The translations under genes were made by a program, and so were the position numbers. This document shows positions 16,207-24,910 of a DNA stretch of 35,103 bases, piece by piece. The notes below the pieces were generated by a model. It saw only the letters and a list, made by a program, of their open reading frames with translations, did no database searches and was not told where the DNA came from. Within the stretch, counting starts at the first letter, position 1. Each line of letters begins with the position of its first letter. Source of the DNA: Sulfurospirillum sp964441765 (lineage in GTDB: Bacteria; Campylobacterota; Campylobacteria; Campylobacterales; Sulfurospirillaceae); contig CAYTVI010000013.1 in NCBI GenBank assembly GCA_964441765.1, forward strand, positions 1 to 35,103. Direction: 5' to 3'.

Positions 16207-16761
16207 ATGCAATCCATCGTTTTAGGCTCCTCTTCGATTACTCGAGCACAGTTGCTCCAAAAATTTGGCATTCCTTTTATGCAACGAGAATGCGGTTTTG
16301 ATGAAGAACAACTTAGTATCAGTGATCCTGCACATTTTGTGTATCATGCAACTAAAGGAAAGATGCAAAGTTACTTGGAGAGGTATGATTTGGAATTTCC
16401 TGTCTTGTGTGCCGATACCGTTGTCACAGCCAATGGTGAAATTTTGCGAAAAGCCAAAGATAAAGAAGATGCAAGACGAATTTTGGAAGCGCAAAGCGGT
16501 AATAAAGTAAGCATACTCACCTGCATGATGTATAAATCTTCCACATGTGAGCTTATTGACCTCTCTACAACAGACTATCTTTTTTTGCCTTTTGATAAAG
16601 TCTCCTTAGAAGCGTATTTGCGAACAGATGAATGGAGAGGCAAAGCAGGAGCGTGTATGGTTGAGGGGTTTTGCAAGTCCTACATCAAAGAGGTTGTGGG
16701 ATTAGAGAGTACTGCGATGGGTTTAAGCGTGGAGAAGTTGCTTCCTTTTTTGCAACGATAA
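16207..16761 (+). CDS. maf: Maf-like nucleotide pyrophosphatase
   Basis: 184 residues with the Maf N-terminal loop LGSSSITRAQLLQKFG, CADTVV around the catalytic aspartate, a KDKEDARRILEAQSGNK helix and the late motif EWRGKAGACMVEGF. Family members hydrolyse non-canonical or modified nucleoside triphosphates and were first linked to septum inhibition. Which nucleotide this one prefers is not readable. The ATG at 16207, next to the upstream stop with AGG in front, is chosen over a start 18 codons earlier inside the membrane-protein gene. It lies between alaS and PBP1A, as in C. jejuni from memory. Confidence 0.9.
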   Translation: MQSIVLGSSSITRAQLLQKFGIPFMQRECGFDEEQLSISDPAHFVYHATKGKMQSYLERYDLEFPVLCADTVVTANGEILRKAKDKEDARRILEAQSGNKVSILTCMMYKSSTCELIDLSTTDYLFLPFDKVSLEAYLRTDEWRGKAGACMVEGFCKSYIKEVVGLESTAMGLSVEKLLPFLQR

Positions 16762-16765
16762 ACTG

Positions 16766-17857
16766 ATGTATACACACGAATTAAATGCGATTGTAAAATC
16801 TAATCGATTTCGTAGCCGCAAGGTGTACGATGAATCGCTTTTGGATTTTAGCTCTAATGATTATTTAGGGCTTGCTCATCATAAAGCGCTTTTTGAGCGT
16901 ACAGTAGCACAGATGAGTTTGTATGCTTCTCATGCGCCGAAAGCCTCACTCTTGGTTAATGGATATCATCCCATCCATGAAGAGTTTGAAAACTTTTTAA
17001 TTCGTCAAAGTGGTTTTGAAGCCGCTGTGGTGTGTGGGAGTGGATTTTTAGCCAATTTTTCTTTAATTGAGGCGTTACCTCGTAAAAAAGACCTGTTGAT
17101 TTTAGATGAAGAGTACCATGCCAGTGGTATGGTAGCCTCTAAGAGCGTTGATGCCACAGTACTTACGTTTCGCCATAATGATGCCAATCACTTAGAAAGC
17201 CTTATCAACACGCACACATTTAATCGCATCATCATTGCGGTTGAGGGCATTTACTCTATGAGTGGTGATATCCTCAATCGTGATATTTTTGAGGTTGCCG
17301 ATCGTTACAATGCGCTTTTGATTGTCGATGAAGCACACAGTGTTGGTGTTGTTGGGGAAAATTTACGTGGGGTGTTTGATCTATTTGGGATAATCCCTAA
17401 AGACAATCACATTAAAATGGGAACATTAGGCAAAGCGCTGGGGAGTTATGGTGCGTATATCTTGTGTTCAGAACACATCGCAACGTTTTTATGCAATCGC
17501 GCCAAAGCCATTATCTATACCACAGCTCCTTCTTTGTTTGATATTGCGCTTGGGCATCAGAGTTTTTTATACATTCTCAAACACAAAGAGACCTTAAAAG
17601 AAGAGATAAAAAAGAGACAAGCCATTATTTTCAATACCTTAGGGCATACACTTTCTGGAATGATTTGTGCGCATCCACTTCCTAGCAATAAAGATGCACT
17701 ACACCAACAACAAAAACTGCTTGAAAAAGGTTTTTTAATAGGTGCTATTCGCCCGCCTACAGTGAGCAGTCCAATTTTAAGGCTTATTCCTCGTTTGGCT
17801 TATTCGCAAGAGGAGCTGACGCGTTTATGCCAGTTGATTCAAGAAGAGCTATCATGA
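16766..17857 (+). CDS. bioF: BioF-type 8-amino-7-oxononanoate synthase
   Basis: PLP-dependent alpha-oxoamine synthase of 363 residues. Marks are FSSNDYLGLA, VCGSGFLANFS, DEEYHASG, VDEAHSVGVVG and GTLGKALGSYG with Lys223 binding PLP. BioF condenses pimeloyl-CoA/ACP with alanine in biotin synthesis; the related Kbl uses glycine. The short N-terminus and the LGLA/SVG motifs favour BioF, but I cannot rule out a related acyltransferase since no other bio gene is nearby. The stop overlaps the ABC ATPase ATG (ATGA), so the two are translationally coupled. Confidence 0.85.
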   Translation: MYTHELNAIVKSNRFRSRKVYDESLLDFSSNDYLGLAHHKALFERTVAQMSLYASHAPKASLLVNGYHPIHEEFENFLIRQSGFEAAVVCGSGFLANFSLIEALPRKKDLLILDEEYHASGMVASKSVDATVLTFRHNDANHLESLINTHTFNRIIIAVEGIYSMSGDILNRDIFEVADRYNALLIVDEAHSVGVVGENLRGVFDLFGIIPKDNHIKMGTLGKALGSYGAYILCSEHIATFLCNRAKAIIYTTAPSLFDIALGHQSFLYILKHKETLKEEIKKRQAIIFNTLGHTLSGMICAHPLPSNKDALHQQQKLLEKGFLIGAIRPPTVSSPILRLIPRLAYSQEELTRLCQLIQEELS

Positions 17858-18549
17858 GCTTTACATGTAAACATCTTTTAGTGCAACATCAGAACAAAAA
17901 GCTTGTGGATATTTCGTTTTCTTTTGAGCGTTCGTTTGCGCTCATTGGGCAAAGTGGGAGTGGAAAAAGCTTGACACTTAAAGCCCTTTTAGGAATGGTG
18001 CCACAGAGTTTAGAAGTATCGTTATCTTATGATGCAAGTTATCCTTTAACCCGTGGAAAAACCGTGGCGTTTGTCCCTCAAAATCCTTTCACGGCACTCT
18101 CTCCTTTGACAAAAATTGAGAAACAATTTGGAATTGAAAAAGAGTGTGCACAAAATTATTTAGAGATGGTAGAGTTAGACAGTTCTTTGCTTGAACGGTT
18201 TCCCTCAGAACTTAGCGGTGGGCAACTTCAAAGAGTCATCATCGCGATGGCACTTTCGCTAAAACCTCAATTATTACTTCTCGATGAGCCAACCACAGCT
18301 TTGGATGAAGAGAATAAAGAGCGCATTTTGCTCTTGATTAAGCGTTTAGCGCATACAGGCAATTTTGACATTTTTTTTGTCACCCATGATTTGGATTCTA
18401 TTGAAGGAATTTGCGAAGAAGTGGGTATTTTACAAAATGGATTGATGGTTGAGAAGGGATTGACACAAGAGATTCTTCAAAATCCACAACAAGCTTACAC
18501 CCAAGAACTTTTACATTCGGGGTTTAAACAAAGGAGTTTTAGAGCGTGA
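17854..18549 (+). CDS. Orphan ABC transporter ATP-binding protein (oligopeptide/nickel type)
   Basis: 231 residues holding one complete ATPase domain: Walker A GQSGSGKS (residues 32-39), Q-loop FVPQNPFTALSP, signature LSGGQLQR, Walker B LLLLDEP with catalytic Glu, and the H-loop THD. The Q-loop and TTALDEE wording is like DppD/NikD-type ATPases. It lacks the extra C-terminal oligopeptide motif and has no permease or binding-protein gene beside it. The ATG at 17854 overlaps the bioF stop, and its own TGA overlaps the GTG of PBP1A, so it sits coupled between a biotin gene and a cell-wall synthase. An exact palindrome occupies codons 3-6 (FTCK). The partner and substrate are unknown. Confidence 0.85.
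   Translation: MSFTCKHLLVQHQNKKLVDISFSFERSFALIGQSGSGKSLTLKALLGMVPQSLEVSLSYDASYPLTRGKTVAFVPQNPFTALSPLTKIEKQFGIEKECAQNYLEMVELDSSLLERFPSELSGGQLQRVIIAMALSLKPQLLLLDEPTTALDEENKERILLLIKRLAHTGNFDIFFVTHDLDSIEGICEEVGILQNGLMVEKGLTQEILQNPQQAYTQELLHSGFKQRSFRA
17860..17871. repeat. Exact TTTACATGTAAA palindrome (copy 7)
   Basis: Lies at codons 3-6 of the ABC ATPase gene (FTCK), within 6 bases of its start. Confidence 0.95.
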
Positions 18550-20468
18550 AATATATTACAACACTATTTTTTATGGTTATTTTTGCAGGTGTGATGGGAT
18601 TGGTTATTTTGTATGGAGAGATTCGTTTTGATGCCAATAAAATTATCCATTATTCTCCTAAATTAACCACACAAATTTTTGATCGCAATGGCGAATTGAT
18701 AGCAAACTTATTTGAAGAAGAGCACCGTTTGTACGTGCCTTATCATGAAATTCCTGCACGTGTCATTGAGGCGTTGGTAGCAACGGAGGATACTTCGTTT
18801 TTTGAGCACAGTGGTATTAATATCGAAGCAATTTTTAGAGCATTGATTAAAGATATTAAAGCGATGAAGTTGGTTGAAGGGGCGAGTACGATTACGCAAC
18901 AATTGGTTAAAAATACGGTTTTAACGCGACAAAAAACCTTGACGCGAAAAATCAATGAAGCGGTATTAGCGTATAAAATCGAAGCAGAACTGAGCAAAGA
19001 AGAGATTTTGGAGCGCTATTTTAACCATGTCTATTTTGGTCACGGCTATTATGGTATCAAAACGGCATCTTTAGGGTATTTTAATAAACCCCTCGATGCA
19101 CTGAGTATTAAAGAAATTGCTATTTTGGTAGGGCTTCCAAAAGCACCTAGTTCATATGACCCAACACGTCATATGGATTTATCCTTAAGTCGTGCTAATC
19201 AAGTGGTTTCGCGTCTGTATACCTTAGGCTGGATTAGTGAAGCAGAATACACAAAGGCAACACTTGAACATCCTGTCGTTTACGATGAGACGTTGACACA
19301 AAACAAAGCACCTTACGTGGTGGATGAGGTGATTAAGAGTTTAAGTGCTGAATTTGAAGATATTAAAAGAGGTGGGTATCAAATTCATCTGAGTGTGGAT
19401 TTGAAATTGCAGCAAGTCGCAGCAGATGCCTTAAAAATAGGCTATAAAGGGATGCTAGAACGTGCTAAGGATATCAACACCTCAGAGCTCAATGGTGCAA
19501 TGGTTGTGGTTGAAAACAATACAGGCAATGTTCTTGCCTTGGTTGGTGGTGTGGATTATGCAAAAAGTAGTTTCAATCGTGCAACGCAAAGTAAGCGTCA
19601 GCCAGGCAGTAGTTTTAAACCTTTTTTATATCAAAAAGCTTTAGATTGGGGATATTCGCCTTTGTCTGAAATTCCTGATATTTCACGAACCTATGTGGAT
19701 AAAGAGACCGATGAGGAGTGGAAGCCAAGAAATTATGAAGAGAATTTTGAAGGGCTTGTGACACTTAAAGAGGCGATTATTCACTCACGTAACTTAGCAA
19801 CCATTAATCTTCTCTCTTTGTTGGGATTAGATAGTTTGCATAAAGAGTTTAAAAAAGATGGTTTTAAAAATTTGCCATATGATTTGACATTAGCCCTTGG
19901 AAGTTTTGGGATTTCACCTTTAGAGTACAGTGGCTTTTACTCAATGTTCCCTAACTATGGGACAAAAGTAGAGCCTCTTTTAATTAAAAAAGTGATTAAT
20001 CGCAAAGGCGAAGAGAAGGTCTATGAAAGTAAACGCCAAGAGATTACCTCTGCAAAACAGAGCTTTTTGATGCTTGATATGATGAAAGAAGTAGTTAAAC
20101 GTGGTACTGGACGTAATGCGCAAGTTCCTGGCATTGAAATTGCAGGAAAAACAGGAACGACCAATAGTAGTGTGGATGTTTGGTTCTGTGGATTTTCCCC
20201 TGATATTGAAGTATTAACATGGTATGGTAATGACAATAACACACCACTTAAAAAAGGAGAAACAGGAGGCAAAGCTGCGGCTCCAGCGTTCAAATATTTT
20301 ATGACAAAATACATTGAATTGCACCCTGAAACAACTCGCACCTTTAAAGTCCCAGAGGGTGTTGGAAGTCGTAAAATTGATGGTTCAACAGAATATTTTA
20401 CCGACATTTCACCGTTTCCAAAAGTCAATATCAAAAAACAAAGTGAAGAGGGTGGGTTGATTTTTTAA
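18546..20468 (+). CDS. mrcA: Class A penicillin-binding protein 1A
   Basis: 640 residues with an N-terminal membrane anchor (about 4-25). The glycosyltransferase (GT51) domain has Glu81 in ATEDTSFFEHSGI and GASTITQQLVKN. The transpeptidase domain has Ser355 in GSSFKP (SxxK), S414-R-N416 (SxN) and K535-T-G (KTGTT). It polymerises and cross-links peptidoglycan outside the membrane. It starts with GTG overlapping the ATPase stop (GTGA) and ends at a strong terminator. The length is moderate for PBP1A (no long C-terminal extension). It closes the run that begins with alaS. Confidence 0.95.
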   Translation: MKYITTLFFMVIFAGVMGLVILYGEIRFDANKIIHYSPKLTTQIFDRNGELIANLFEEEHRLYVPYHEIPARVIEALVATEDTSFFEHSGINIEAIFRALIKDIKAMKLVEGASTITQQLVKNTVLTRQKTLTRKINEAVLAYKIEAELSKEEILERYFNHVYFGHGYYGIKTASLGYFNKPLDALSIKEIAILVGLPKAPSSYDPTRHMDLSLSRANQVVSRLYTLGWISEAEYTKATLEHPVVYDETLTQNKAPYVVDEVIKSLSAEFEDIKRGGYQIHLSVDLKLQQVAADALKIGYKGMLERAKDINTSELNGAMVVVENNTGNVLALVGGVDYAKSSFNRATQSKRQPGSSFKPFLYQKALDWGYSPLSEIPDISRTYVDKETDEEWKPRNYEENFEGLVTLKEAIIHSRNLATINLLSLLGLDSLHKEFKKDGFKNLPYDLTLALGSFGISPLEYSGFYSMFPNYGTKVEPLLIKKVINRKGEEKVYESKRQEITSAKQSFLMLDMMKEVVKRGTGRNAQVPGIEIAGKTGTTNSSVDVWFCGFSPDIEVLTWYGNDNNTPLKKGETGGKAAAPAFKYFMTKYIELHPETTRTFKVPEGVGSRKIDGSTEYFTDISPFPKVNIKKQSEEGGLIF

Positions 20469-20479
20469 GTTGAAAGATT

Positions 20480-20491
20480 TTTACATGTAAA
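20480..20491. repeat. Exact TTTACATGTAAA palindrome (copy 8, intergenic)
   Basis: Immediately before the bidirectional terminator; its trailing A-run forms the T-tract for the terminator on the minus strand. Confidence 0.95.
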
Positions 20492-20493
20492 AA

Positions 20494-20531
20494 GGGGAGG
20501 CAGTGCGTTAAGCATTGCCTCCCCTTTTTTT
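20494..20531. terminator. Strong bidirectional intrinsic terminator
   Basis: GGGGAGGCAGTGC and GCATTGCCTCCCC pair over 13 bases (one G-T) around a GTTAA loop, followed by seven T. On the other strand an A-run before the stem gives a T-tract too. It lies between convergent mrcA and glnA and can end both transcripts. Confidence 0.93.
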
Positions 20532-20540
20532 ATGGATTAA

Positions 20541-21971
20541 TTAGCAAGAGTAAACGGTTTTAAATTCAAACGCAGTAGGTCTAGCCTCATCTGGCCAAAC
20601 TTGTGTTTCAAATTTGTAGTGTTGGTATGTATCGATAAACTCTTTTGTCATTGCAGGTGCCAAATACTCATTGTCACGAATTAATGCTTCAAGTGAGCCT
20701 CTAAGTGTGTGAGGCATTTGGTTGATACCTTTTTCTCTGATTTCATCGAGTGTCAATTCGAACAAGTCTTCATCCATTGGACCAACAGGTTCAGTTTTGT
20801 TGTTGATGCCATCAATTCCTGCGAGTAACATTGCAGAGAATGCTAAGTATGGGCATGATGTTGAATCTGGGAAACGCATCTCAACACGCACTGATTTCTC
20901 ACCTGCACCGTAAGGAATACGACACGATGCTGAACGATTTTGCATAGAGTATGTCAAAATTGATGGTGCTTCAAATCCTGGAATCAAACGCTTGTAAGAG
21001 TTTGTGGATGGGTTAGTAAATGCTGCAACACTTCTTGCGTGCTTCAAGATACCACCGATGTACCATCGAGCCATATCGCTAAGGTTTGCGTATTCGCCAG
21101 CTTTAAAGAACATGTTTTTGCCATCTTTCCAGATAGATTGGTGAACGTGCATACCGCTACCGTTGTCACCGTAAAGTGGTTTTGGCATAAATGTTGCTGT
21201 TTTGCCATTGAGGTGAGCAACCATTTTTACAACGTATTTGTATTTTTGAACGTTATCAGCCGCTTCAATGAGTGTTCCAAATTTAACACCGATTTCGCCT
21301 TGACCTTGTGCAACTTCGTGGTGAACAACGAAAACTTCAAGACCAATTTGCTTTAAGATTTGTACCATTTCTGCACGTAAATCTACCATGGTGTCGATTG
21401 GCATTACCGGAAAGTAACCACCTTTTGTACCGGGACGGTGACCTGTGTTGTAGCCATCGGTATAACTTTTTGCGCTGTTCCAAACACCTTCTTCAGAGTC
21501 AACTTCGTAGTATGAGCAGTTGATATCGTCTTTGATTTTGACATCGTCAAATACGAAAAATTCATTTTCTGGTCCAAAGTATGCAACATCGCCAAGACCA
21601 GTTGTTGCCAAGTGTGCCAATGTTTTCTTAGCGATACTTCTTGGGCATTTTTCATACATTTGACCTTTGTAGATGTCAAATACGTCACAGAATACAACGA
21701 TGGTAACATCAGCCGTAAAAGGATCTAAAAATGCAGTTTCAGCTTCTGGTTTGAGCAACATGTCTGATTTATTAATAGGTTGCCATGCATCGATAGATGA
21801 ACCATCAAAAGGAATACCATTTTTGAAAGAATCTTCACTGATAGCTTCCATAGTATACGTAAGGTGATGCCATGTTCCTTTCATATCGGTGAAACGAAAA
21901 TCGACAAATTCAACTTCATTATCGGCGCAGTATTTGAAAAATTCTTCAACACTGTTTACGAACTTACCCAT
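20541..21971 (-). CDS. glnA: GlnA, type I glutamine synthetase
   Basis: Makes glutamine from glutamate, ammonia and ATP as a dodecamer. The 476 residues begin MGKFVNSVEEFF and include DMKGTWHHLTY, FDGSSIDAWQPINKSDM, GPENEFFVFDD, NGSGMHVHQSIWKDG, NPSTNSYKRLIPGFEAP and the arginine loop NRSASCRIP. The site that is adenylylated in enteric GlnA (Tyr397 in NLYDLPPEE) reads DLFELTLDE here, with Phe404. Adenylyl control at this residue is therefore impossible. TAGGAG precedes the ATG and a -10 TACAAT lies on the minus strand at 22000-22005. Confidence 0.97.
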   Translation of the reverse strand: MGKFVNSVEEFFKYCADNEVEFVDFRFTDMKGTWHHLTYTMEAISEDSFKNGIPFDGSSIDAWQPINKSDMLLKPEAETAFLDPFTADVTIVVFCDVFDIYKGQMYEKCPRSIAKKTLAHLATTGLGDVAYFGPENEFFVFDDVKIKDDINCSYYEVDSEEGVWNSAKSYTDGYNTGHRPGTKGGYFPVMPIDTMVDLRAEMVQILKQIGLEVFVVHHEVAQGQGEIGVKFGTLIEAADNVQKYKYVVKMVAHLNGKTATFMPKPLYGDNGSGMHVHQSIWKDGKNMFFKAGEYANLSDMARWYIGGILKHARSVAAFTNPSTNSYKRLIPGFEAPSILTYSMQNRSASCRIPYGAGEKSVRVEMRFPDSTSCPYLAFSAMLLAGIDGINNKTEPVGPMDEDLFELTLDEIREKGINQMPHTLRGSLEALIRDNEYLAPAMTKEFIDTYQHYKFETQVWPDEARPTAFEFKTVYSC

Positions 21972-21999
21972 GCTTAACTCCTAGTTTAAATTTTGAGTA

Positions 22000-22005
22000 A
22001 TTGTA
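22000..22005 (-). promoter_or_regulatory. Likely -10 box of glnA
   Basis: TACAAT on the minus strand, 28 bases before the glnA ATG. No sigma-54 type -24/-12 was seen here, unlike glnA of many proteobacteria. Confidence 0.5.
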
Positions 22006-22040
22006 TCCTAACGAACTAAAAAAAAGACTGAGGCGAGTGA

Positions 22041-22820
22041 TTAAAAATTAATCAACATCCGCTCTCTCTTTTCAAAAGTTGCACATTTTTTATACCCATA
22101 TTGTTTTGCAAATGCATGCATCTGTTCACGAGAAAAGCCAATATGTTGAGGAGAATGTGCGTCTGAGCCAAATGTAATAGGAATATCATGCTCGCAAAGC
22201 ATTTCCATCAATGGAGAGCTTGGGTATTGCTCGCGTGCGGGTTTTCTTAAGCCTGCGGCATTGATTTCAACAACCATATTAGCTTTTTTAATAGCGCTCA
22301 TGGCATCTTTTGCAATCAATCGAATATCTTTTTTGGGAAGATAGTTGAACACTTTCATCAAATCAAGGTGTCCTACGATATCAAAAAGTCTGCTTTTTGC
22401 CAAATCTTCAATGGCATCAAAATAGCGTTGCCAAATATCATCAATATTATGGTTTTGATACTCTCCAATAAACTCAGGGTTGTCAAATCCCCAGTTACCA
22501 AGATAATGAACAGAACCTATTAAATAATCAACCTCTCGCTCAAGAACACGTGAGTCAATGTATCCTTCTAAAAAATCAACTTCATACGCTAGTAAAATAG
22601 AAATTTTATCAGCATACTTTTCTTTTACATGTAAAATATCTTTTTCGTAGGTTGGCATCTCATGAAAACCCATACGATAAGCTTCGTCAAAGTGCATAGG
22701 CGCATGATCGGAAAAGCCAAAAATATCTATTTTTTCTTCAATCGCTTTGAGAACATAGGCTTCTATACTGCCTTCTGCGTGGTTGCATAAGATAGTGTGG
22801 TTGTGCAAATCGACAATCAT
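22041..22820 (-). CDS. PHP-domain phosphoesterase, histidinol-phosphatase-like
   Basis: 259 residues with the metal-binding PHP motifs in order: DLHNHTILCNHAEGS, GFSDHAPMHF, YEVDFLEGY, GSVHYLG, VGHLDLMK, EINAAGLRKP and FGSDAHSPQHIG. This arrangement matches the HisJ/HisK-type histidinol phosphatases of the PHP superfamily, which release phosphate from histidinol phosphate. No other his gene is in the window, so another phosphoester substrate is possible. AAGGAATAAA precedes the ATG. An exact palindrome is read LHVK. Confidence 0.82.
   Translation of the reverse strand: MIVDLHNHTILCNHAEGSIEAYVLKAIEEKIDIFGFSDHAPMHFDEAYRMGFHEMPTYEKDILHVKEKYADKISILLAYEVDFLEGYIDSRVLEREVDYLIGSVHYLGNWGFDNPEFIGEYQNHNIDDIWQRYFDAIEDLAKSRLFDIVGHLDLMKVFNYLPKKDIRLIAKDAMSAIKKANMVVEINAAGLRKPAREQYPSSPLMEMLCEHDIPITFGSDAHSPQHIGFSREQMHAFAKQYGYKKCATFEKRERMLINF
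22624..22635. repeat. Exact TTTACATGTAAA palindrome (copy 9)
   Basis: Inside the PHP gene, read as LHVK on the minus strand. Its flanks extend it to TTTTACATGTAAAA. Confidence 0.95.
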
Positions 22821-22871
22821 TTTATTCCTTACTCTTCAGGGTCTTAAAGTTAAATTATATATAAACTTCAC

Positions 22872-22877
22872 TATAAT
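22872..22877 (+). promoter_or_regulatory. Likely -10 box of cheZ and the downstream run
   Basis: TATAAT 32 bases before the cheZ start in the 89-base divergent gap. It could drive the long rightward series. Confidence 0.55.
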
Positions 22878-22909
22878 AATCCATAATTTGTCACTTTAGG
22901 AGAGATCTT

Positions 22910-23638
22910 ATGACCCAAGAAGAGCTAGACGCGTTAATGGCAGGTGATTTGGAAGAAATGGGCGATGAAACGGCGGAAGTTTCAGCTGTTGAAACCACTT
23001 CATTTGATTTGGAAACATCCGATGATGATATTGATGAAAAGATAGAGGAAGAAAGTCCTAAAGAGGCACACGAGTATCGAGCATCCGCGACTATGTCTTG
23101 GCCACCACCACCGCCTACAGATGACCATAAAATGGTGCATCAACTAGACGATGTGACAAAAGATTCTGAAATCAAAGCCAGTCAAGTTTTCGATAAATTG
23201 GATGCTGTCAATAGCTTTATGATGGATGCTGAGCGCAGTGCAAAAGAGGTGATTAAGCTCATTGAATCCAATATCTCTTTATTTGAGACCTTAGTTTCAA
23301 AATTTCCTAAAATTGAGCAGTTTCAAAAAGCATTGGATGATAATCGCAATATGAAAGAGCGAGTTGAAGATATGCTTGGTAATGCGCAAATGGCAGAAGA
23401 TGAGATTATGATGGCGATGGATATTATGCAGTATCAAGATATTCACAGACAAAAAATTGAACGTGTCATCAACGTCATGCGAGCCCTTTCTAAGTACATG
23501 AATGCCTTATTTGAGGGTAAAAAAGATGATGATAAGCGTGTGAGTTCTGCGGTGCATATTCATGGGGACAATACCACAGAAGATGTTGTGACCAGTGAAG
23601 ATATTGAAGCATTAATTGCGAGTTTAGGAAAAAAATAG
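22910..23638 (+). CDS. cheZ: Remote CheZ, CheY-phosphate phosphatase
   Basis: 242 residues, with a mostly helical centre. The catalytic D-x-x-x-Q of CheZ is seen as Asp177 and Gln181 in YQDIHRQKIERVI, matching the E. coli Asp143/Gln147 context QDLTGQV. The C-terminus SEDIEALIASLGKK resembles the CheY-binding tail of CheZ (DDLLDSLGF). The N-terminus MTQEELDALMAG resembles the CheY-binding peptide of FliM. A proline run lies near residue 65. It should dephosphorylate CheY-P and reset motor direction. The gene order matches Cj0700 of C. jejuni and the family matches H. pylori HP0170. TTTAGGAGAG precedes the ATG. Confidence 0.88.
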   Translation: MTQEELDALMAGDLEEMGDETAEVSAVETTSFDLETSDDDIDEKIEEESPKEAHEYRASATMSWPPPPPTDDHKMVHQLDDVTKDSEIKASQVFDKLDAVNSFMMDAERSAKEVIKLIESNISLFETLVSKFPKIEQFQKALDDNRNMKERVEDMLGNAQMAEDEIMMAMDIMQYQDIHRQKIERVINVMRALSKYMNALFEGKKDDDKRVSSAVHIHGDNTTEDVVTSEDIEALIASLGKK

Positions 23639-24910
23639 TTGAAACACGTTGAACTGCTCTCTCCTGCAGGGAATTTTGAAAAATTAAAAATAGCACTTGC
23701 TTATGGTGCGGACGCTGTGTATGCAGGGGTGAGCCATTTTTCCCTTCGCATACGCTCTGGCAAAGAATTTACGTATGAAAGTTTTGAAGAGGCTATTAAG
23801 TACACGCATTCGCTTGAGAAACAGCTCTATGTGACCATCAATGGCTTTCCTTTTAATGCCCAAATCGCTCTTTTAGAAAAACACATTGAACGTGTGGCTG
23901 CGATGAACCCTGATGCTTTTATTGTGGCAGCACCGGGTGTCATTAAGCTGGCACAAAAAATAGCACCCCATATTCCTGTGCATCTTTCCACGCAGGCGAA
24001 TGTTTTGAGTTATCTTGATGCTGAGGTGTATTCGGATATGGGTGTGAAGCGTATTATTGCCGCACGTGAAGTCAGCCTTAAAGACTTGGAGCAGATTAAA
24101 AAGCATTTGCCTCACCTTGAATTAGAAGTTTTTGTGCACGGTTCTATGTGTTTTGCGTACAGCGGACGCTGTTTGATTAGCTCTGTGCAAAGTGGACGAG
24201 TCTCAAACCGTGGAAGCTGTGCTAACGATTGTCGTTTCCCTTATACCCTCTACGCACACAATGAAGAGAGTGGAACACTTTTTAGGGTAGAAGAGAGTGA
24301 AGAGGGAACGCATATTATGAATGCGAAAGACCTCAATTTAAGTGCGCATGTCAAAGAAATTCTTGATTCGGGAGTGATTGACTCTTTAAAAATTGAAGGG
24401 CGTACGAAAAGTCCTTACTATGTAGGTATTACGACCAAAACGTATGCACAAGCGATAGAAGATTATTACAACAATCGGTTTGAAGCAAATAAATATACGG
24501 ATGAATTAGATACAACAAAAAATCGAGGTTTTACGGATGGTTATTTAGTCAACCGTCCATATGAAAAAAATGACACACAAAACCTTGCACATTCTATCAG
24601 TGAGGGTACGCACCAAGTAGCGGCTCAAGTGGATGAAGAGGGAAAAACGTGTTTGTGTAAAGATGTTTTACAGACAAGCACATGGTATGAATTGGTGATG
24701 CCTGCTTCTTCCTCAATTGCTGAGATAGACAATGAAGTAGGGAGTATCATTTTAAAAGAGGGACGATGGTATGTAAGCTTTAAGAGACTCCAAACACTAA
24801 GCGGAAAGCAGTTTGATGCGATTCACAGTGGGAATACGCATGCGATAGAGTTGCCTGTGCCCTTGCCAGGATTTACATTTTTAAGAATACATGTAAAGGA
24901 TAGAAAATGA
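23639..24910 (+). CDS. U32-family protein, TrhP/YegQ-like tRNA hydroxylation factor
   Basis: 423 residues starting KHVELLSPAGNFEKLKIALAYGADAVYAG. Four cysteines (171, 178, 194, 198) sit in HGSMCFAYSGRC and NRGSCANDC, the iron-sulfur ligands of the U32 family. The family was named as peptidases, but the YegQ/TrhP branch of this length takes part in prephenate-dependent 5-hydroxyuridine formation at tRNA position 34. That role is the likelier reading here. The start is TTG at 23639, directly after the cheZ stop; the conserved KHVELLSPAGN begins there, so no later start fits. The stop overlaps the purE start by four bases. Confidence 0.85.
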   Translation: MKHVELLSPAGNFEKLKIALAYGADAVYAGVSHFSLRIRSGKEFTYESFEEAIKYTHSLEKQLYVTINGFPFNAQIALLEKHIERVAAMNPDAFIVAAPGVIKLAQKIAPHIPVHLSTQANVLSYLDAEVYSDMGVKRIIAAREVSLKDLEQIKKHLPHLELEVFVHGSMCFAYSGRCLISSVQSGRVSNRGSCANDCRFPYTLYAHNEESGTLFRVEESEEGTHIMNAKDLNLSAHVKEILDSGVIDSLKIEGRTKSPYYVGITTKTYAQAIEDYYNNRFEANKYTDELDTTKNRGFTDGYLVNRPYEKNDTQNLAHSISEGTHQVAAQVDEEGKTCLCKDVLQTSTWYELVMPASSSIAEIDNEVGSIILKEGRWYVSFKRLQTLSGKQFDAIHSGNTHAIELPVPLPGFTFLRIHVKDRK

